Assembly: GCA_022376515.1 (NCBI GenBank)
Contig: WTXI01000006.1
Span: forward strand, 868,001 to 932,000
From: Lactifluus volemus
Taxonomy: Eukaryota > Basidiomycota > Agaricomycetes > Russulales > Russulaceae
Direction of reading: 5' to 3'
Length of the DNA: 64,000 nucleotides
A program made the translations under genes and the position numbers. A model generated the notes under the pieces. It saw nothing but the letters and a program-made list of their open reading frames with translations. It was not told where the DNA came from and ran no database searches. Below are positions 12,603 through 24,725 of this stretch, piece by piece (the stretch's first letter is position 1; the number at the start of each line of letters is the position of its first letter).

Positions 12603-13519
12603 ATGAGCCGCTACTCATTGGTCACCGTCATTCTTTTCGCCTCACTCTATCTCGTATTTGCCTCGTATTTGCCAAGCGACGACCAGGCACCGCAAACTCC
12701 AACCACTGCAGAACTCAAGTACTCTAGAGCTCACTCACTTGGCAGAGATTACACTTTTGACCCCAGAGATGGCTGGCAAAATGTCAACATTTCCCACCGC
12801 TCTTACAAGTACACCACTAGCTCTTCCAAAGCGCACAAAGCTAACAAGGCATCCCCGAACACCTTACCTAAAGTCGTTACGTCTCCGGCAGAAAATGCAA
12901 TAGATAGGATTTTTAAGGGTCTCAAGGCCACAGGGGAAGCGGAGGAAGTGTCGATAACCTGGTAGGCATGCCACGCCGAGTGGCCGTGAAACGTCAACTA
13001 ATTCGCACTTCCTAGGTACACTGGGCATGACCTCCTCAACCCAAGCTGCTGGAAGAACCCTGTATGGACTCCGACGGTGAGACAAAAAATGCATGCCGAC
13101 ATTGAACTGGATTAAATGCGTGGTTGTGACGTTAGGATGATTCTTTCGCATGCGCTGTCACCTTGGATGGATGGGTGTCGAAGCCCAAATGCTTTGAGTT
13201 TCTTGAGCGTGAGCAGCACCGCTAATCGGCGTGCCATATATTGATTCCTGGTGACCATAGTGTGTCGCATCGATGAGAAGAAGTGCGTCTTTGTTCGAGT
13301 CGTCGATTCATGTGGCGGGTGCCCTAGAGGATCAAAGCACGTTGACCTCACCAAAGGAGCCTTCACTCAGCTTGCGGACCTTTCCGAGGGTGTTTTGACA
13401 GTAGCAATGAGACGGGCCAAGAACCCGGAGGAATGGTATGTCAATTATAGCGTAAAGAGAGGACACTTCTGAGCGTGCAAATTAGGCTGGAACATCTGTG
13501 GGGTCCCAAAGTCTGGTAA
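12603..13519 (+). CDS. Secreted double-psi beta-barrel (RlpA/expansin-like) protein
   Basis: A signal peptide is clear at the start: MSRYSLVTVILFASLYLVFA followed by SYLPSDDQAP. After a variable linker comes the barrel: VSITW, intron, YTGHDLLNPSCWKNPVWTPT (about 13017-13075), DDSFACAVTLDGW (about 13150-13175), CVFVRVVDSCGGCPRGSKHV (about 13285-13340) and DLTKGAFTQLADLSEGVLTV. The conserved VVDSC aspartate and paired cysteines match barwin/expansin-type folds, which bind or loosen cell-wall glycans; no catalytic activity is implied. The last intron (about 13437-13486) joins EEW to LEHLWGPKVW and a stop at 13519. Unspliced, the frame would stop at 13472. The ATG at 12603 is preferred over 12528 because it puts the signal peptide at the N-terminus. 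Confidence 0.8.
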
Positions 13520-13620
13520 AGAATACTGTGAGCGCAGCTCTATCACCAGCCCGCTGTCGCAGGGCGCATCACCATTATTAATATAACCTACGAACATTTT
13601 GTATGAAAGAAGCGCGTGGC

Positions 13621-16600
13621 CTATATATTGACTCGTTTCCTCTTTTTACCCTCGGAGATCTTTGCAAGGACTTTCTCCTCGTCAAGGCCCACTTCATCGT
13701 AGAATTGGGCCGTCCGTCGAGCGTCACTCTGTCGACGGATAAACTGCAGAGCAGCGAGGTTATAGTTGATTGTTGACTTCTGACGGAGCAGCGCTGCCCG
13801 TAGGTGGGCCCGCAGAGGTATGAGTGTGGTGCGCATCGTGCGATTGGCCACAATCTGATGGTGATGTGTTTTGAGGAGGAAGAACAAGATACGGGAAACC
13901 AGCGGCATATTCCATTCCTGAGCGGTGATGAGCTTCCCGCTTTGTCAGAGGCTGTCGGAGTACTTACCCGTTTTGCCCAGAGGTTCAGGCAGACCATCAA
14001 CGACATAACTTTACCGAACGGTAGTACCAAAAGAGCGTCGTGCAACGCTGTGCTTTGCACACCTTCTACGACCCTCAGCACCCACGCCTCTGGTTCCAGG
14101 TTATGCGCAACTAGAATGGGATTCCTTGGAGGTGGCTGAATTGCCGCCATTTGCTCCTCCGATAGGCCTTCCTTGACTTTCTCGTATGTCTGGTAAGCCT
14201 CAATCTCTCTATCTGCGAGCTCAAGTGCTTCGCTAATACGTTCACCAGCCATGAGAGTCTCTGTGGTTTGCTTTGAGACGTTGGTCGTCTCTGCTTGCGC
14301 TAGAACTTCAGAGGTAGGATCGCCGCTACCGATGGGAAAATCCTCTCGGTTTAGAGCGTCTGCGAGCCCACTTTCGTAGAGTTGTTCGAGGTTGTGCTCA
14401 CGCTCCTCCTCAAGGAAAAGCTAGGAAAGATATGTTAGGCAAGTCGGCGGTTGTAACCAGGTTGAACTATTACAGGTTCGTCAAGCTTCTCCCATATCCG
14501 TATTGACTTGTCGTGCGACCCAGTCACCACAAAATTTGCAAAATTGCTGACAGCGAGTGCCCAGATTTCGCCATGGTGTCCTTCGAGTTTCTGAATGTTC
14601 TCGAACTAAGTCCTTTGGTATTAGCCTTATAGGGGCACCACTACGTTTGAACTACGCATACCTTATCACCATCCCAGTACTTCAAGAGCTTGTCCTTTCC
14701 GACTGTCCAGAAAAAATGACTCTTCTTTTCAAACGCCACTTGCATCACGCTTTCATCATGCGCAAATATTGACTTATGGCAGTCACCGAAATCAAGACCC
14801 CAGATCTTGACATTTTTGTCGGCAGATGATGTAACAATAAGTTTAGAGTCGTGTGATATGTCCATGGACAGCACTGGTAGCTACTAATCGTTAGAGGTTT
14901 ATCATCACTCATAATCAGTACGGTTTACCTTGTGTCCATAAAGAGAGAGGAAAAACTTGAGTGTGTCCTGATAAAAGACTTTCACAGTGGAGTCCAAAAG
15001 CGCAACTGCGAGAAGCTTTCCGTTGGGACTATAGCGAACAGATAACGCGTCATCCGTCATCTTGAGGGTGCGCGCGTGGACCAAAGAGATGACTTTATTG
15101 TTCTAATACAGCCTCAATGCATTATCAAGTGGGGAGACTATTTGTGAGAAATGATACTCACTGAATCATCGCCTAGTTGTCGCCATTCAATATTCCAGAA
15201 TTTGACGTCCTTGTCGGCACTTCCAGTGACCAAGACCTGCTGATCGGGCCTGATGTGTATGGACCATAACGTGGCTGTGTGTGCGCTAATGGTTTCAACC
15301 AGGGCTGACGATGAGAGGTCAAAAATCTGCATTTCTCCAGATTTGGTCCCAATAACTACCTGTGCGAGATTGTCAGTACGAGGAGGCAAAGAACTGCATG
15401 GGACGCACATATTGATCCCCAGGGAGAAAGGAACTGCACACAGAGTGTCCGCATTGTAATGTACGGATGCAAGATGTTGTGCGTGTATTCCATATTTTGA
15501 GAGAGCCTAAAATTGTCTTTATTACGACTCTGAGAATTGGGTGAAAAAACTAACCGTTTGAAGCGGATGCCAGCAGACTGTCGTCAGAACTGAGTGAGAG
15601 GGTTCTGACATCCGTCCTATGACCAGGAAGGTCAAGGGAATAAAGACGAGCAGCCTCGGGAGGATTCTCTTTTGACTTGGTGTACTGAGGGATGGTATAC
15701 ACCTCTATCGCATTGTTGGACAGCGCGAAGAAAAGCTGTAAAAAATGGATAAGATGGAAATCAAAGTATCAGATCGTGACAGCGGACCTGGGTAGCACCT
15801 TTCGGACGTGCCCCGTCAGGGAGTGCGAAGGACTTGATTTTGCCGGTAGCCCGTACAACCAAGTATGGAGTAAACAGGTCAGCCAGTTCGACTTTCTCCA
15901 CATCCGCATTGTCGACGACATCATTGACTTTTTCGCCCTTACCCATGGCTGCTTTGGCATCAGCCCTTTTTTTCCTTCGAGCTTGCTTCTTGCGTATCTC
16001 ATCATCAGCGCGAACACGGAAAACTTCCACAGAACGATCATGAGATTGGATGAAAAGGTATGGAAGTGTTGGGTGAAATGCAATTTGCGAGACACGGTGG
16101 GGCGAAGCGAGAGGAAGTGTCGACACAGGGTGGATCACTTTCGACAGCTGTAAGAGAGAACGCGTGAGGACGAGATTAAGCTTTCTAAAACATGGTAGCG
16201 CACTTCTCCATTCCCGGACTCCTTGATACCTTGCAATAGGGCGTCAGGTTCGATTTTCCACGCCTTTAATTCGCCCTCGTTGCTTCCCGTGAGGAGTAGA
16301 TCCTGTTCAGAATTCAGGCAAAGTGACCACACTTCGGCCCGGTGAGCGACGATGGTTTGTACGCAGTGCTGGGTAGACAAGTCCCAAAGCTTTACGAGCG
16401 TGTCTTTTGAAGAGGTCATAAGAAGCCAAGGGGAGGTGCCTGTGGATGCGGACGGCGTCGAGGAGGGATATCTCGAAAGGAAGCGGATGTTGGTGATTTG
16501 GTCTCGATGACCTCTCAGTCTATGTCTGTATTGAGCTCTTACGCTCAGCTTTGTATGGGGATCACGCACCGAAAAAGGCCTGCCTCGCCGACTATATCCC

Positions 16601-17083
16601 ACAAAATAAGGTCAGTGTCTTGTGAGCCAGATGCTAGTCGAGCCGCGGCATCGTCGAAAGCGAGTGCCGTGACAGCCCTCTTGTGACCATTGAAAGTTGC
16701 AACAACAGACTTGGAAGATGCCTCCCAGAGCCTGATAGAACCGTCTGCATAACCAACTGCAAAAGTGCCTCCTTTGGGTGATCGCTCAATGCAAGTGACC
16801 TCTGCACGATGACCGGTTTCATGCCACATAGCCACCTTTCAGGAGTAGGTACGTGTGTCCATGAATTGTTTTGGGTATGACACACCATTAGGCCCGTTTT
16901 AACGTCCCAGACTAGTACATCTTCAAGTGCAGGGACATAGGCAAATTTGCCATCATACACAGAGTTGGAGGATGGGCTACAGACGACGCCAAAGGCCTAT
17001 GAATGGATTAATTTAAAGGGTAACGTGTATTGTGGGTACGAAATGACCTGTGTTGGCCCATGCCTCAAGTAACTCTGTACCAT
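13621..17083 (-). CDS. UTP12: Utp12/Dip2 (WDR3) U3 snoRNP WD-repeat protein
   Basis: This is a nucleolar WD40 protein of the UTP-B module of the small-subunit processome, needed for 18S rRNA maturation. Start [12 protein letters not shown] is at 17083. Tandem WD repeats run leftwards: [79 protein letters not shown] (16135-16960), then [20 protein letters not shown] and a basic [13 protein letters not shown] insert (15769-16138). A second WD propeller ([58 protein letters not shown]) covers 14640-15410. The C-terminal Utp12 helical domain (13621-14250) ends [20 protein letters not shown] and [13 protein letters not shown]. About ten exons are needed. The start lies 89 bp from the divergent aminopeptidase gene. 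Confidence 0.93.
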
Positions 17084-17172
17084 GGAACAAACTGAAGAAG
17101 AGAAGATGACGGTGTCGGCCCGCGTTACCGGGCCCTTCTCAGCTTGTTTTATTGTTCTCGCTAACTATAGTG

Positions 17173-18964
17173 ATGCACTTTGTTGGCTTTCCACCAACGC
17201 CCGAAGCCGCGGCTCGTTTTTTGCAATTTGTGAATGCTTCTCCAACTCCCTTTCATGCGGTTCACAATGCTGCCCTGCGCTTAGAGCAAGTTGGTTTCAG
17301 AAAGGTGTGTCACCATATGTTGTACTGTTCCGACATCTTCTCACTTGCTATAGATCAGAGAGAAAGATGACTGGGAGGCCACTCTTCAACCCGGGGGAAA
17401 ATACTACTTCACGAGGTGAGCCCAGCTCACCGCCGATTAGATACGATGATCCCATCTCTGCTCTAGAAACCAGAGCTCTTTACTCGCCTTTACCATTCCC
17501 CGAAAGTGGCAACCTGGGACCGGCGTCTCCATTGTGGGCACTCACGTTGACAGTCCTAACCTCCGAGTACGTCTCCTCTCGTCTGGCTGTAATTCATAAC
17601 CACTCAAATTATGCGCATAGATCAGACCGATTTCGAAACGCTCCACCTCTGGCTATATTCAAGTCAGCGTCGAGACCTACGGAGGTGGCATATGGCACTC
17701 CTGGTTTGACCGTGATCTTTCAATCGCGGGACGCGTGGTCATCGCCAAGCGAGGATCGAACTACACCTCAAGTCTAATCAAGATAGACCGGCCTCTTCTT
17801 CGCATTCCCACTCTAGCCATTCATCGTAAGCCACTAGTTGTGTTTGTTGTCTATTTTACTGAGCAAGCCATTCCAGTCGACCGATCCTCTGCTAACGACT
17901 TTAAGTTTAACACGGAGACGCAGTTTACTCCCATCCTTGGACTGCTTGCTTCGAATTTGAATGCGCCCACGGATAAGCCACGAAGCAGCGGCAAGAATGA
18001 GCAGACAGCTTCAAGTATTCAGGACAACCACCACCCTGCACTTCTTTCTATATTAGCAGAGGAACTGAGCATCAAACCTGAAGAAATTCACGATTTTGAG
18101 CTGTAGGTACTATGGCCATGTCTGGTGACAGGAAACGATGAATAGCCCTCACACAGGCATCTTTACGACACACAAGCATCTGTACTGGGTGGATTGAACA
18201 ATGAATTCATTTTCAGCCCTCGAATGGACAATCTTGTGTCTTCGTGAGCACAACTATTACTATTCGATCGGGTCACTGGCTCTGACGGTTACCGCTGTCA
18301 GATTTGCTGCAGTCGAAGCTTTGTCAGACGTTGCGTCGTCTGATCTCTTCCCTTTTGAAGGGAATGTCAATTGCATTGCTCTTTTTAATCACGAAGAGAT
18401 CGGCTCAGTCTCCACTTCTGGCGCCGAGTCTTCTCTCATCCCTTCCTTATTGCAGCGGCTCAATCCATCTCCCGCCCTTTTAGCCCAGTCGATAGCCAAA
18501 TCACTCCTCATTTCAGCAGATATGGGCCACGCTGTGCACCCCAACTACGCGAGCAAGCACGAGGATAATCACAGACCATATATGAATGGTGGCATCGTGA
18601 TCAAGACCAATGCCAAGCAAAAATACGCTACAGATGCAATTGGAACGTTTTTAGTGAAAAAGTTGCTTGAGAGGAAAGGCGGGAAAGTTCAGGAGTTCGA
18701 AGTTCGCAATGACATGTGCGTCATTTTGCTTCTATCGCTTCATTCCTTACCTGAAGCATTCAAATATGAAGATCTTGTGGCTCGACTGTCGGACCTATGT
18801 TGTCCAAGCTTGGCTTGCGCACAGTCGATGTTGGTTGCGGAATGCTCTCCATGCACTCCATCCGAGAGACCGCTGGGTCACACGACGTACAGTGTGCAAT
18901 CGACCTTTTCACTTCCTTTTTTGAGGGATTTGCTGGGCTCGATGCACAGCTTACAGTAGATTAA
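17173..18964 (+). CDS. Aspartyl aminopeptidase (M18 metallopeptidase)
   Basis: Cytosolic or vacuolar zinc aminopeptidase of the M18 family (DNPEP/Ape4/Ape1 type), which removes N-terminal acidic residues. The start MHFVGFPPTPEAAARFLQFV with NASPTPFHAV is typical of the family. Metal and active-site motifs are visible: VGTHVDSPNLR (about 17545), FNHEEIGSVSTSGAESSL (about 18385-18435), ISADMGHAVHPNYASKHEDN (about 18510-18565) and the end DVGCGMLSMHSIRE (about 18835-18870). The final residues are LFTSFFEGFAGLDAQLTVD. SPRMDNLVSS, at about 18215, is also conserved. Several short introns break the frame. I see no vacuolar-targeting propeptide, which favours the cytosolic type. Confidence 0.93.
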
Positions 18965-19032
18965 CTTCGTGGCTATATAGCATGTCAACTGATCATGACG
19001 AATAACATACTTTTGTGGTCCGCAACCCCTTG

Positions 19033-20328
19033 TCAGCGGGACCGCTTCTTGGAAGGCCTAGTATCGGCTTGTTCGTCATTTCCGGAGCGGGAAGCCCCAG
19101 GGTCTGACAGTATGCTACGCTTTCTAGCCGTTCGTGTATAATGTGAGAGCACCCATTCTCGCTCAGCTTCGGATTGTTCAATTGTGCCCAGCCGTATTTC
19201 ATAGGCTGGGGAGATACATAAGTCCAGTGAGCTGTCACGAAGAGACCCTGAAGCGTACGTTTGAGCTCAAATCGGGGCCCCACTTCTGCGAGCTGGACTT
19301 CCTTTCGTGATGTCTTTACGAAGACGTGATGTCTAACAAAGCGATTCTCGGCCCACACTCTTTGGCAAACAAGAATCAAATCACCCACCGGAATGAGATA
19401 AAGTCGTTCTCATTCGAGAACGTCATGACCCGTTTACTCTCCTCCTTGGGTACGGGAAATAGGTACTTCAGGCAGTCTCTCACCCTCTCTCCGAGCCTTG
19501 AGCTGAAGTTCTCGAAGATTAAATGAGGGTACTGTTCCGAAACAGTGGAAGACCGATATGACTCGATGTCGTGACGGAGGGTGACGTTGTGGAGTGTAAA
19601 GTAGAGAGTGGGTCCATGCGGAAAGTGAGACACAATCATGGCATCTGGTAGAAACGTGCTCGAGATTGAGGAGAGTAACAGCGAGGGGAGGCCTCACCAG
19701 GTGTCCCTCTATGTTCATGAAGTACGATGAGGTCTGTGACGTCGTTGGCACGGCAAGCCTCGGCAAGGTCCTTCACTACGTAGTTGCCTCTGTTAATCCT
19801 GTAAGAGTTAGGGAAAACCAAGCGCATCTCCTGCACAGCAGAAGAGTTAACCAAAAACTACACGAGTCGGTTGATTCATCCTTGCCTTGGCAAACTGTAA
19901 CAACTTTGAGCTCGGGTCCCTCGACGTCGTCAAGATGATTTTGGGATCTAATACTCCCGCTCTCGAATATTCGCTGTCGACGTGTGTCGTTGGTTCTACA
20001 ATTCGTGGTTAGTTCGATTCCGTCTACATAATGTAGCGAACCGGCTCAACCAGCTTGGGCCTCGTCGAACGCCAAATCTTTCCCCAACTCGCGTGACTGC
20101 TTTCTGAGCTCTGTGGGGAGGGCCTTCCCACTCGCCAAAGCGTCCTTGAGTTGTTGTTTGCGTTCATAGGTTTGTCGTTCCTGGGCTTCAAGAGACTTCG
20201 CATATATATATTGACGACGCTCACGCGCTTGTCTTCGTAGCTTTGTCAAAAAATTAGTAGGCGATGATGTATTAAGGTGATCCCACTCGCCATATCGTTT
20301 ACCAAACCGTTGAGGTGACCTGCAACAT
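19033..20328 (-). CDS. IMP4: Imp4, U3 snoRNP Brix-domain protein
   Basis: Imp4 joins Mpp10 and Imp3 in the U3 snoRNP and helps pair U3 with pre-rRNA. The N-terminal exon (20046-20240) reads [20 protein letters not shown] and [20 protein letters not shown]. The Brix domain follows: [20 protein letters not shown] (about 19880-19945), [60 protein letters not shown] and [20 protein letters not shown] (about 19470-19830). The tail ends with [18 protein letters not shown] and a basic SKKRSR terminus at 19033. The start is tentative: the frame has no ATG next to LRRQ, so I place a short first exon with ATG at 20328 and an intron of about 79 nt. Confidence 0.92.
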
Positions 20329-20681
20329 GAATTGACGCGAGAAAATAAACTTTACAGCGGGCCGGGTGCCGCTATTTTTCAAGTTAAGGCACCGTGCTCC
20401 AGCCAAACTTGAAGTACCTGACACAAAGAAATGGGGGCGTACTGCGGCCTTGGTCATACTACATGGCCGATGACAGAACATCTTTCGTTTGACTAACTGA
20501 CAGGGAGGATGGTGGACCCCAACATTCAAGTGAAATTAAGAGACATCTGAGTGTACTGTGGAATAATCTATCTATAAAAATGCCTGAACATTGTGGTGCT
20601 GGTGTTCCTGGTGTTGAGTGGTGAAATTAAGCGAGAGGAATATCAACCGCAATACCGCAGTTACGGTAGTCGCATGTCCGA
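20329..20681. promoter_or_regulatory. Intergenic region upstream of IMP4
   Basis: This 353-bp region lies between the 3' end of one RNR gene and the proposed IMP4 start, both on the minus strand, so it should hold the IMP4 promoter. No distinct element or small gene was recognised. Confidence 0.4.
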
Positions 20682-21981
20682 TCAAAATTCCTCGTCGAGT
20701 GTGCTATGCCACATTGTTATGATGATAGCAAGCACTCAAGTAGGACAGTACGCACAAGGTCCGCGCGGTACTCGGAAGCTGTTCGGGTAACTGTATGTTT
20801 GCCATGGAATACTCCGAGACGCGTTTCTCGAAGAAGTTGGCCTTGCCTTGCAAAGAAATCATGTCCATAAAATCGAAAGGATTTGTGGCGTTGTAATGTT
20901 TCGGATTGCCAAGCGCAAGAAGCAAGCGATCGGCAACGAACTCGATGTACTGGCACATGAGAGTCGCATTCATGCCAATGAGGGCAACCGGAAGCGCGTC
21001 TGTGGTCGGTGAGAGACTTGTGAAATACCTGGGAAAATTGCATTCACCAGACAGAAACTCTTGTTCGATGCTGACAGACTCTGTGATTATGTCACGGATG
21101 ACATCGGGATGTGGCCTTCGTCTCAGGTGTTTGAAGAGCAGGCACGCGAAGTCAGTGTGCATCCCTTCATCTCTGCTGATAAGTTCATTCGAGAACGTGA
21201 GGCCTGGCATGAGTCCGCGTTTCTTGATCCAGAATATCGCCGCAAATGAACCAGAAAAAAAAATTCCTTCCACGGCGGCAAAAGCTACGAGTCTCTCAGC
21301 AAACGTCGATGACTTGTCAGATATCCATCGCAGAGCCCACGCTGCCTTCTTCTTGATGCAAGGCACTGTTTCGATCGCATCAAAGAGTTCCAGGCGCTGC
21401 TGGGGGTCGGAGATGTAGGTATCGATTAGAAGCGAGTAGGCCTCGGAATGAATATTTTCCATCATGATTTGGAAGCCGTAGAAGCAGCGCGCTTCAGCAA
21501 CCTGTACCTCGGTGGAGAAACGCTCAACTAGGTTTTCATTAACAATCCCATCAGAAGCGGCGAAAAAGGCCAGAACGCGCGAAATGAAGAAGCGCTCATT
21601 GTCATTTAGGCGACTGTTCCAGTCGTGGATATCATGACTCAAGTCAACCTCTTCTACGCTCCAGAAGGACGCTTGGGCTTGCTTGTACATCCTCCATATC
21701 TGTACTTCGTGAGAAGCTCACCGGGTGTGTAAGAATGAATCGACTGACGTCGGGATATCGAATAGGAAAGAGCACAAACCGTCGTCTTGACTCTGTCAAG
21801 AGTGGTTCCAGATCTTGACCCCGATGAGTGTGACCGTGAGATCTAAATCAACCATGCGCTCACGTTCCGGAAGGTCAACCTCTCCTACGTAGCGACGGTT
21901 GGACTCATCCACACCGCTATTGTGGTATCTAATTCTGTGGCCAGGATTGTTCTGTACGGCTACTCCAGTATTTGACAGCAT
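20682..21981 (-). CDS. Ribonucleotide reductase small subunit, copy A
   Basis: This is the class Ia R2 subunit, which carries the di-iron centre and tyrosyl radical used to make deoxyribonucleotides. A short N-terminal exon ([14 protein letters not shown], then [11 protein letters not shown]) starts at 21981. [20 protein letters not shown] and [13 protein letters not shown] follow. Metal ligands are all present: D in [11 protein letters not shown]-x-x-H in MENIHSEAY (its Y is the radical tyrosine), E in [12 protein letters not shown], and E-x-x-H in [11 protein letters not shown]. The C-terminal R1-binding tail FTLDEEF is encoded by a 22-nt last exon (20682-20703) after a 52-nt intron. Without splicing the frame would end wrongly at 20704. 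The gene is head-to-head with copy B, so dNTP synthesis genes are duplicated here. The N-terminus is shorter than in copy B. Confidence 0.95.
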
Positions 21982-22272
21982 TACGTGCTTGTGGCTTGGA
22001 AAACAGCAGTTGTGATAAAGAAAAGGTGATGATGATACTCTATTCTATGGAGAAGGTGAAGGTTTGATTGTGATTGTGATTTGTGATGCGGCCAGCTTGA
22101 TTACGAAATAGACACGTCACGTCAACAAACCCCAACAACGCGCAGTTCGTTTAGTTGATTTTTGCTAAACGAGGCTCAAGTTTAGGTTATAAAAACCCGG
22201 GTAGTTTCAATTCTTCGCTCTTGACTTTCAGCCCACTGAAGGCTTGTTTGTTTTTTCTCATCATTATCTACC
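21982..22272. promoter_or_regulatory. Shared bidirectional promoter of two RNR small-subunit genes
   Basis: These 291 bp separate the two start codons. A TATA-like TATAAAAA lies at 22188-22195, about 78 bp before the ATG of copy B. An ACGCGC core at 22138-22143 resembles the ACGCG part of MBF/MluI boxes that drive G1/S genes in fungi. The functional reading is inference. A GTGATT-rich repeat-like tract lies at about 22056-22086. Confidence 0.5.
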
Positions 22273-23773
22273 ATGGCATCTATTCTTCGTCCGACTACTC
22301 CTGTTAGTCATGTCGTCCCAGAGGCTACCCCTAGTAAGAAGGTAAGCTCTGGCACTTGGTGCGGCTCTACGTAACCTCACCCTGTTTTGAAGGCTGCGAT
22401 AGCTCTTCAGGCAATGGCCATCGAATCTCCCGTCAAATCTGAGCAAAAGCCTGTTATTGACGATGCTCGTTGTTCTTCTTCGCCGGTCTCTGAGACTGAA
22501 AATGGTCAACGCGAGGAGTTGGATCTCCGTACACGTTTCGTCGGTGATATCGACCTTCCAGAGAGTGGGTTTATTCAATGTCACTCATTCGCTCTTACTT
22601 ACATGGTCACGTAGATCAGGAGCCGCTCCTTATGGAATCCAAGCGCCGCTTCGTTCTCTTTCCTATCCAGTATCATGAGGTTAGTCTTCCATCTATAGCT
22701 ACTTGATTTGCCACTTATAGTTGTCAAAGATCTGGCAAATGTATAAGAAAGCCGAGGCATCGTTTTGGACTGCAGAAGAAATGGACCTTTCAAAGGACCT
22801 TCATGACTGGAACAACCGCTTGAATGACAACGAACGTCACTTCATCTCGCATGTTCTCGCATTCTTCGCCGCTTCGGATGGTATTGTCAATGAAAACCTG
22901 GTTGAACGGTTCTCGAATGAAGTTCAAGCCGCAGAGGCGCGCTGCTTTTATGGCTTCCAAATCATGATGGAAAACATTCACTCGGAGACCTACTCTCTTC
23001 TCATTGACACTTACATCAAGGATTCAGCGCAACGAGAATATCTTTTCGATGCCGTTGAAACAATCCCTTGCGTCAAGAAGAAGGCCGACTGGGCTCTCAC
23101 ATGGATCTCAGACCGTAATTCAACCTTTGCGGAGCGTCTTGTTGCCTTTGCGGCCGTGGAGGGCATCTTTTTCTCCGGTTCATTTGCGTCAATCTTCTGG
23201 CTTAAAAAGCGTGGATTGATGCCGGGGCTTACCTTTTCAAACGAGCTTATCAGTCGCGACGAGGGCATGCACACAGACTTTGCTTGTTTACTCTTCTCTC
23301 ATCTAAAAAGACGTCCCCACCCTGACACTGTCAACAAAATCATTACCGAAGCTGTCGTCATTGAGCAAGAGTTCCTGACAGGCAAGTCCAGATGCTTTGA
23401 TTTATTATTTTTGCTGGCCATGCTGACGGTTCTTCAGATGCGCTGCCTGTTGGGCTTATCGGCATGAATGGCGAGCTGATGTGTCAGTATATCGAGTTCG
23501 TAGCGGACCGCTTGCTTGTGGCCCTTGGGTGTCCAAAACACTATAACTCGACAAATCCATTTGACTTCATGGACATGATCTCGCTTCAAGGGAAGACAAA
23601 CTTTTTCGAGAAGCGTGTATCCGACTACTCAAAGGCTGGCGTCAAGACGACGGCTACCCCTTCGGCAGCGAATACGCCTTCGAGTGAGAAGATGTTGTAA
23701 GTTTCTATTACATCGTGTCCACGAGCTTCAACCTGACGGGTTACTTTTCAGTACCATTGATGAGGACTTTTAA
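22273..23773 (+). CDS. Ribonucleotide reductase small subunit, copy B
   Basis: This is the second full R2 subunit. The N-terminus starts [20 protein letters not shown] and has a longer Ser/Pro/Lys-rich leader than copy A. The core [69 protein letters not shown] and [15 protein letters not shown] keeps every di-iron ligand and the radical tyrosine. An intron lies near 23382-23438, before [20 protein letters not shown]. The C-terminal R1-binding tail FTIDEDF comes from a 22-nt last exon (23752-23773). The tail-exon position and phase match copy A. Both copies look catalytically competent, unlike yeast Rnr4, which lost ligands. Confidence 0.96.
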
Positions 23774-24193
23774 GCCTCGGCTCAGAGCCCTGACGCTTGG
23801 TGACACTGCCTTGCAGCTGACTTTCGTATCTCACTACCTAGATGTTCTTTGTATACCTGTACTGTTAGCTTGGCATGACCTACCATAATTTAATGTATTA
23901 GCATGTTTCCACAGGACAACTGATCTGATTGCATTTATGCCTTTTCTACAGGCTCATTAGGAACGATCAAGTTACATATGAGAGTCTTTTGAAAATAGCG
24001 TGTTCATGGTGCAGTGGATGTGAGCTGTGGTGGAACTGAAGTAGCCTCCTGAAAAAGGCGACGTAAGGTCTGACCATCACCTGTTGGTCACCTAGTCAGA
24101 CGTTTGGTGTTACGCTGCGGACACTCCGCTGGTATGGCCAGTGGTGGCGAACGCGTTGCCGAAATGACTGAGCAAGAATCGGTCACGTCGTAT
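23774..24193. other. Intergenic region between convergent RNR copy B and VMA21
   Basis: The 420 bp hold no long open frame or recognisable RNA gene. It probably contains the two 3' UTRs. Confidence 0.5.
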
Positions 24194-24597
24194 TCAACGA
24201 TCCTTACGCGACTCCGAAAGCTTCCCGGCCTCCCGTTCTGCCTTATCATCACTCAGAGATGAGACTATGTATGCAACTAGAACGATATTGGCGGCAACGA
24301 TCGCGGTAATGGCGGCAAGGGTAGAGTTGCCTGAGACGCGAAAAGGTCAGCGAAGCTGCGGAGAAAGGATCATCTGTAAGTGCACACCGTTCCATACGTA
24401 TCTCTCAGATGCAAAATAGGATGTAATTGGGATGATCCCGAGAGACAGACTAAAGATGATGAGCTTGACCAGCACTCCCCTAGTCGTAGAAAATGGGGGT
24501 CGTGCGTGAATGAACGAAGACGTGACGGGTACATCGCTTCTTACCCTTGCTCAGTGGCTTGTGCAGACGCCTCTGCTGAAACCCTGGGTGCACTCAT
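24194..24597 (-). CDS. VMA21: Vma21-like V-ATPase assembly factor
   Basis: This is a small ER membrane protein that helps assemble the V-ATPase proton-translocating sector. Its three exons are too short to stand out as one open frame. Exon 1 gives MSAPRVSAEASAQATEQG (start at 24597). Exon 2 gives GVLVKLIIFSLSLGIIPITS and YFASERYVWNG (about 24390-24490). Exon 3 gives NSTLAAITAIVAANIVLVAY, IVSSLSDDKAEREAGK and a charged end SESRKDR (24194-24330). Two transmembrane helices separated by a short loop, and a length near 90 residues, fit Vma21. Splice sites are canonical. The end is charged but is not a classical KKXX ER-retrieval signal. Confidence 0.88.
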
Positions 24598-24725
24598 TCT
24601 TCACAAGGTATACTTGGGATAGCGTTGAGACTGGGAGTTGTTACGATGGATTACGATGGTAAGCCACAAGTGGCACTGCGGACTCGGACCGGCAGCTGGC
24701 TCCAACAAACCACGGCTAACGGCAC

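Noticed and set aside
20704..20760. Apparent loss of the R1-binding tail in RNR copy A, as the open frame ends [11 protein letters not shown].
   Set aside because: A canonical GT-AG intron of 52 nt restores FTLDEEF on a 22-nt last exon, the same as in copy B.
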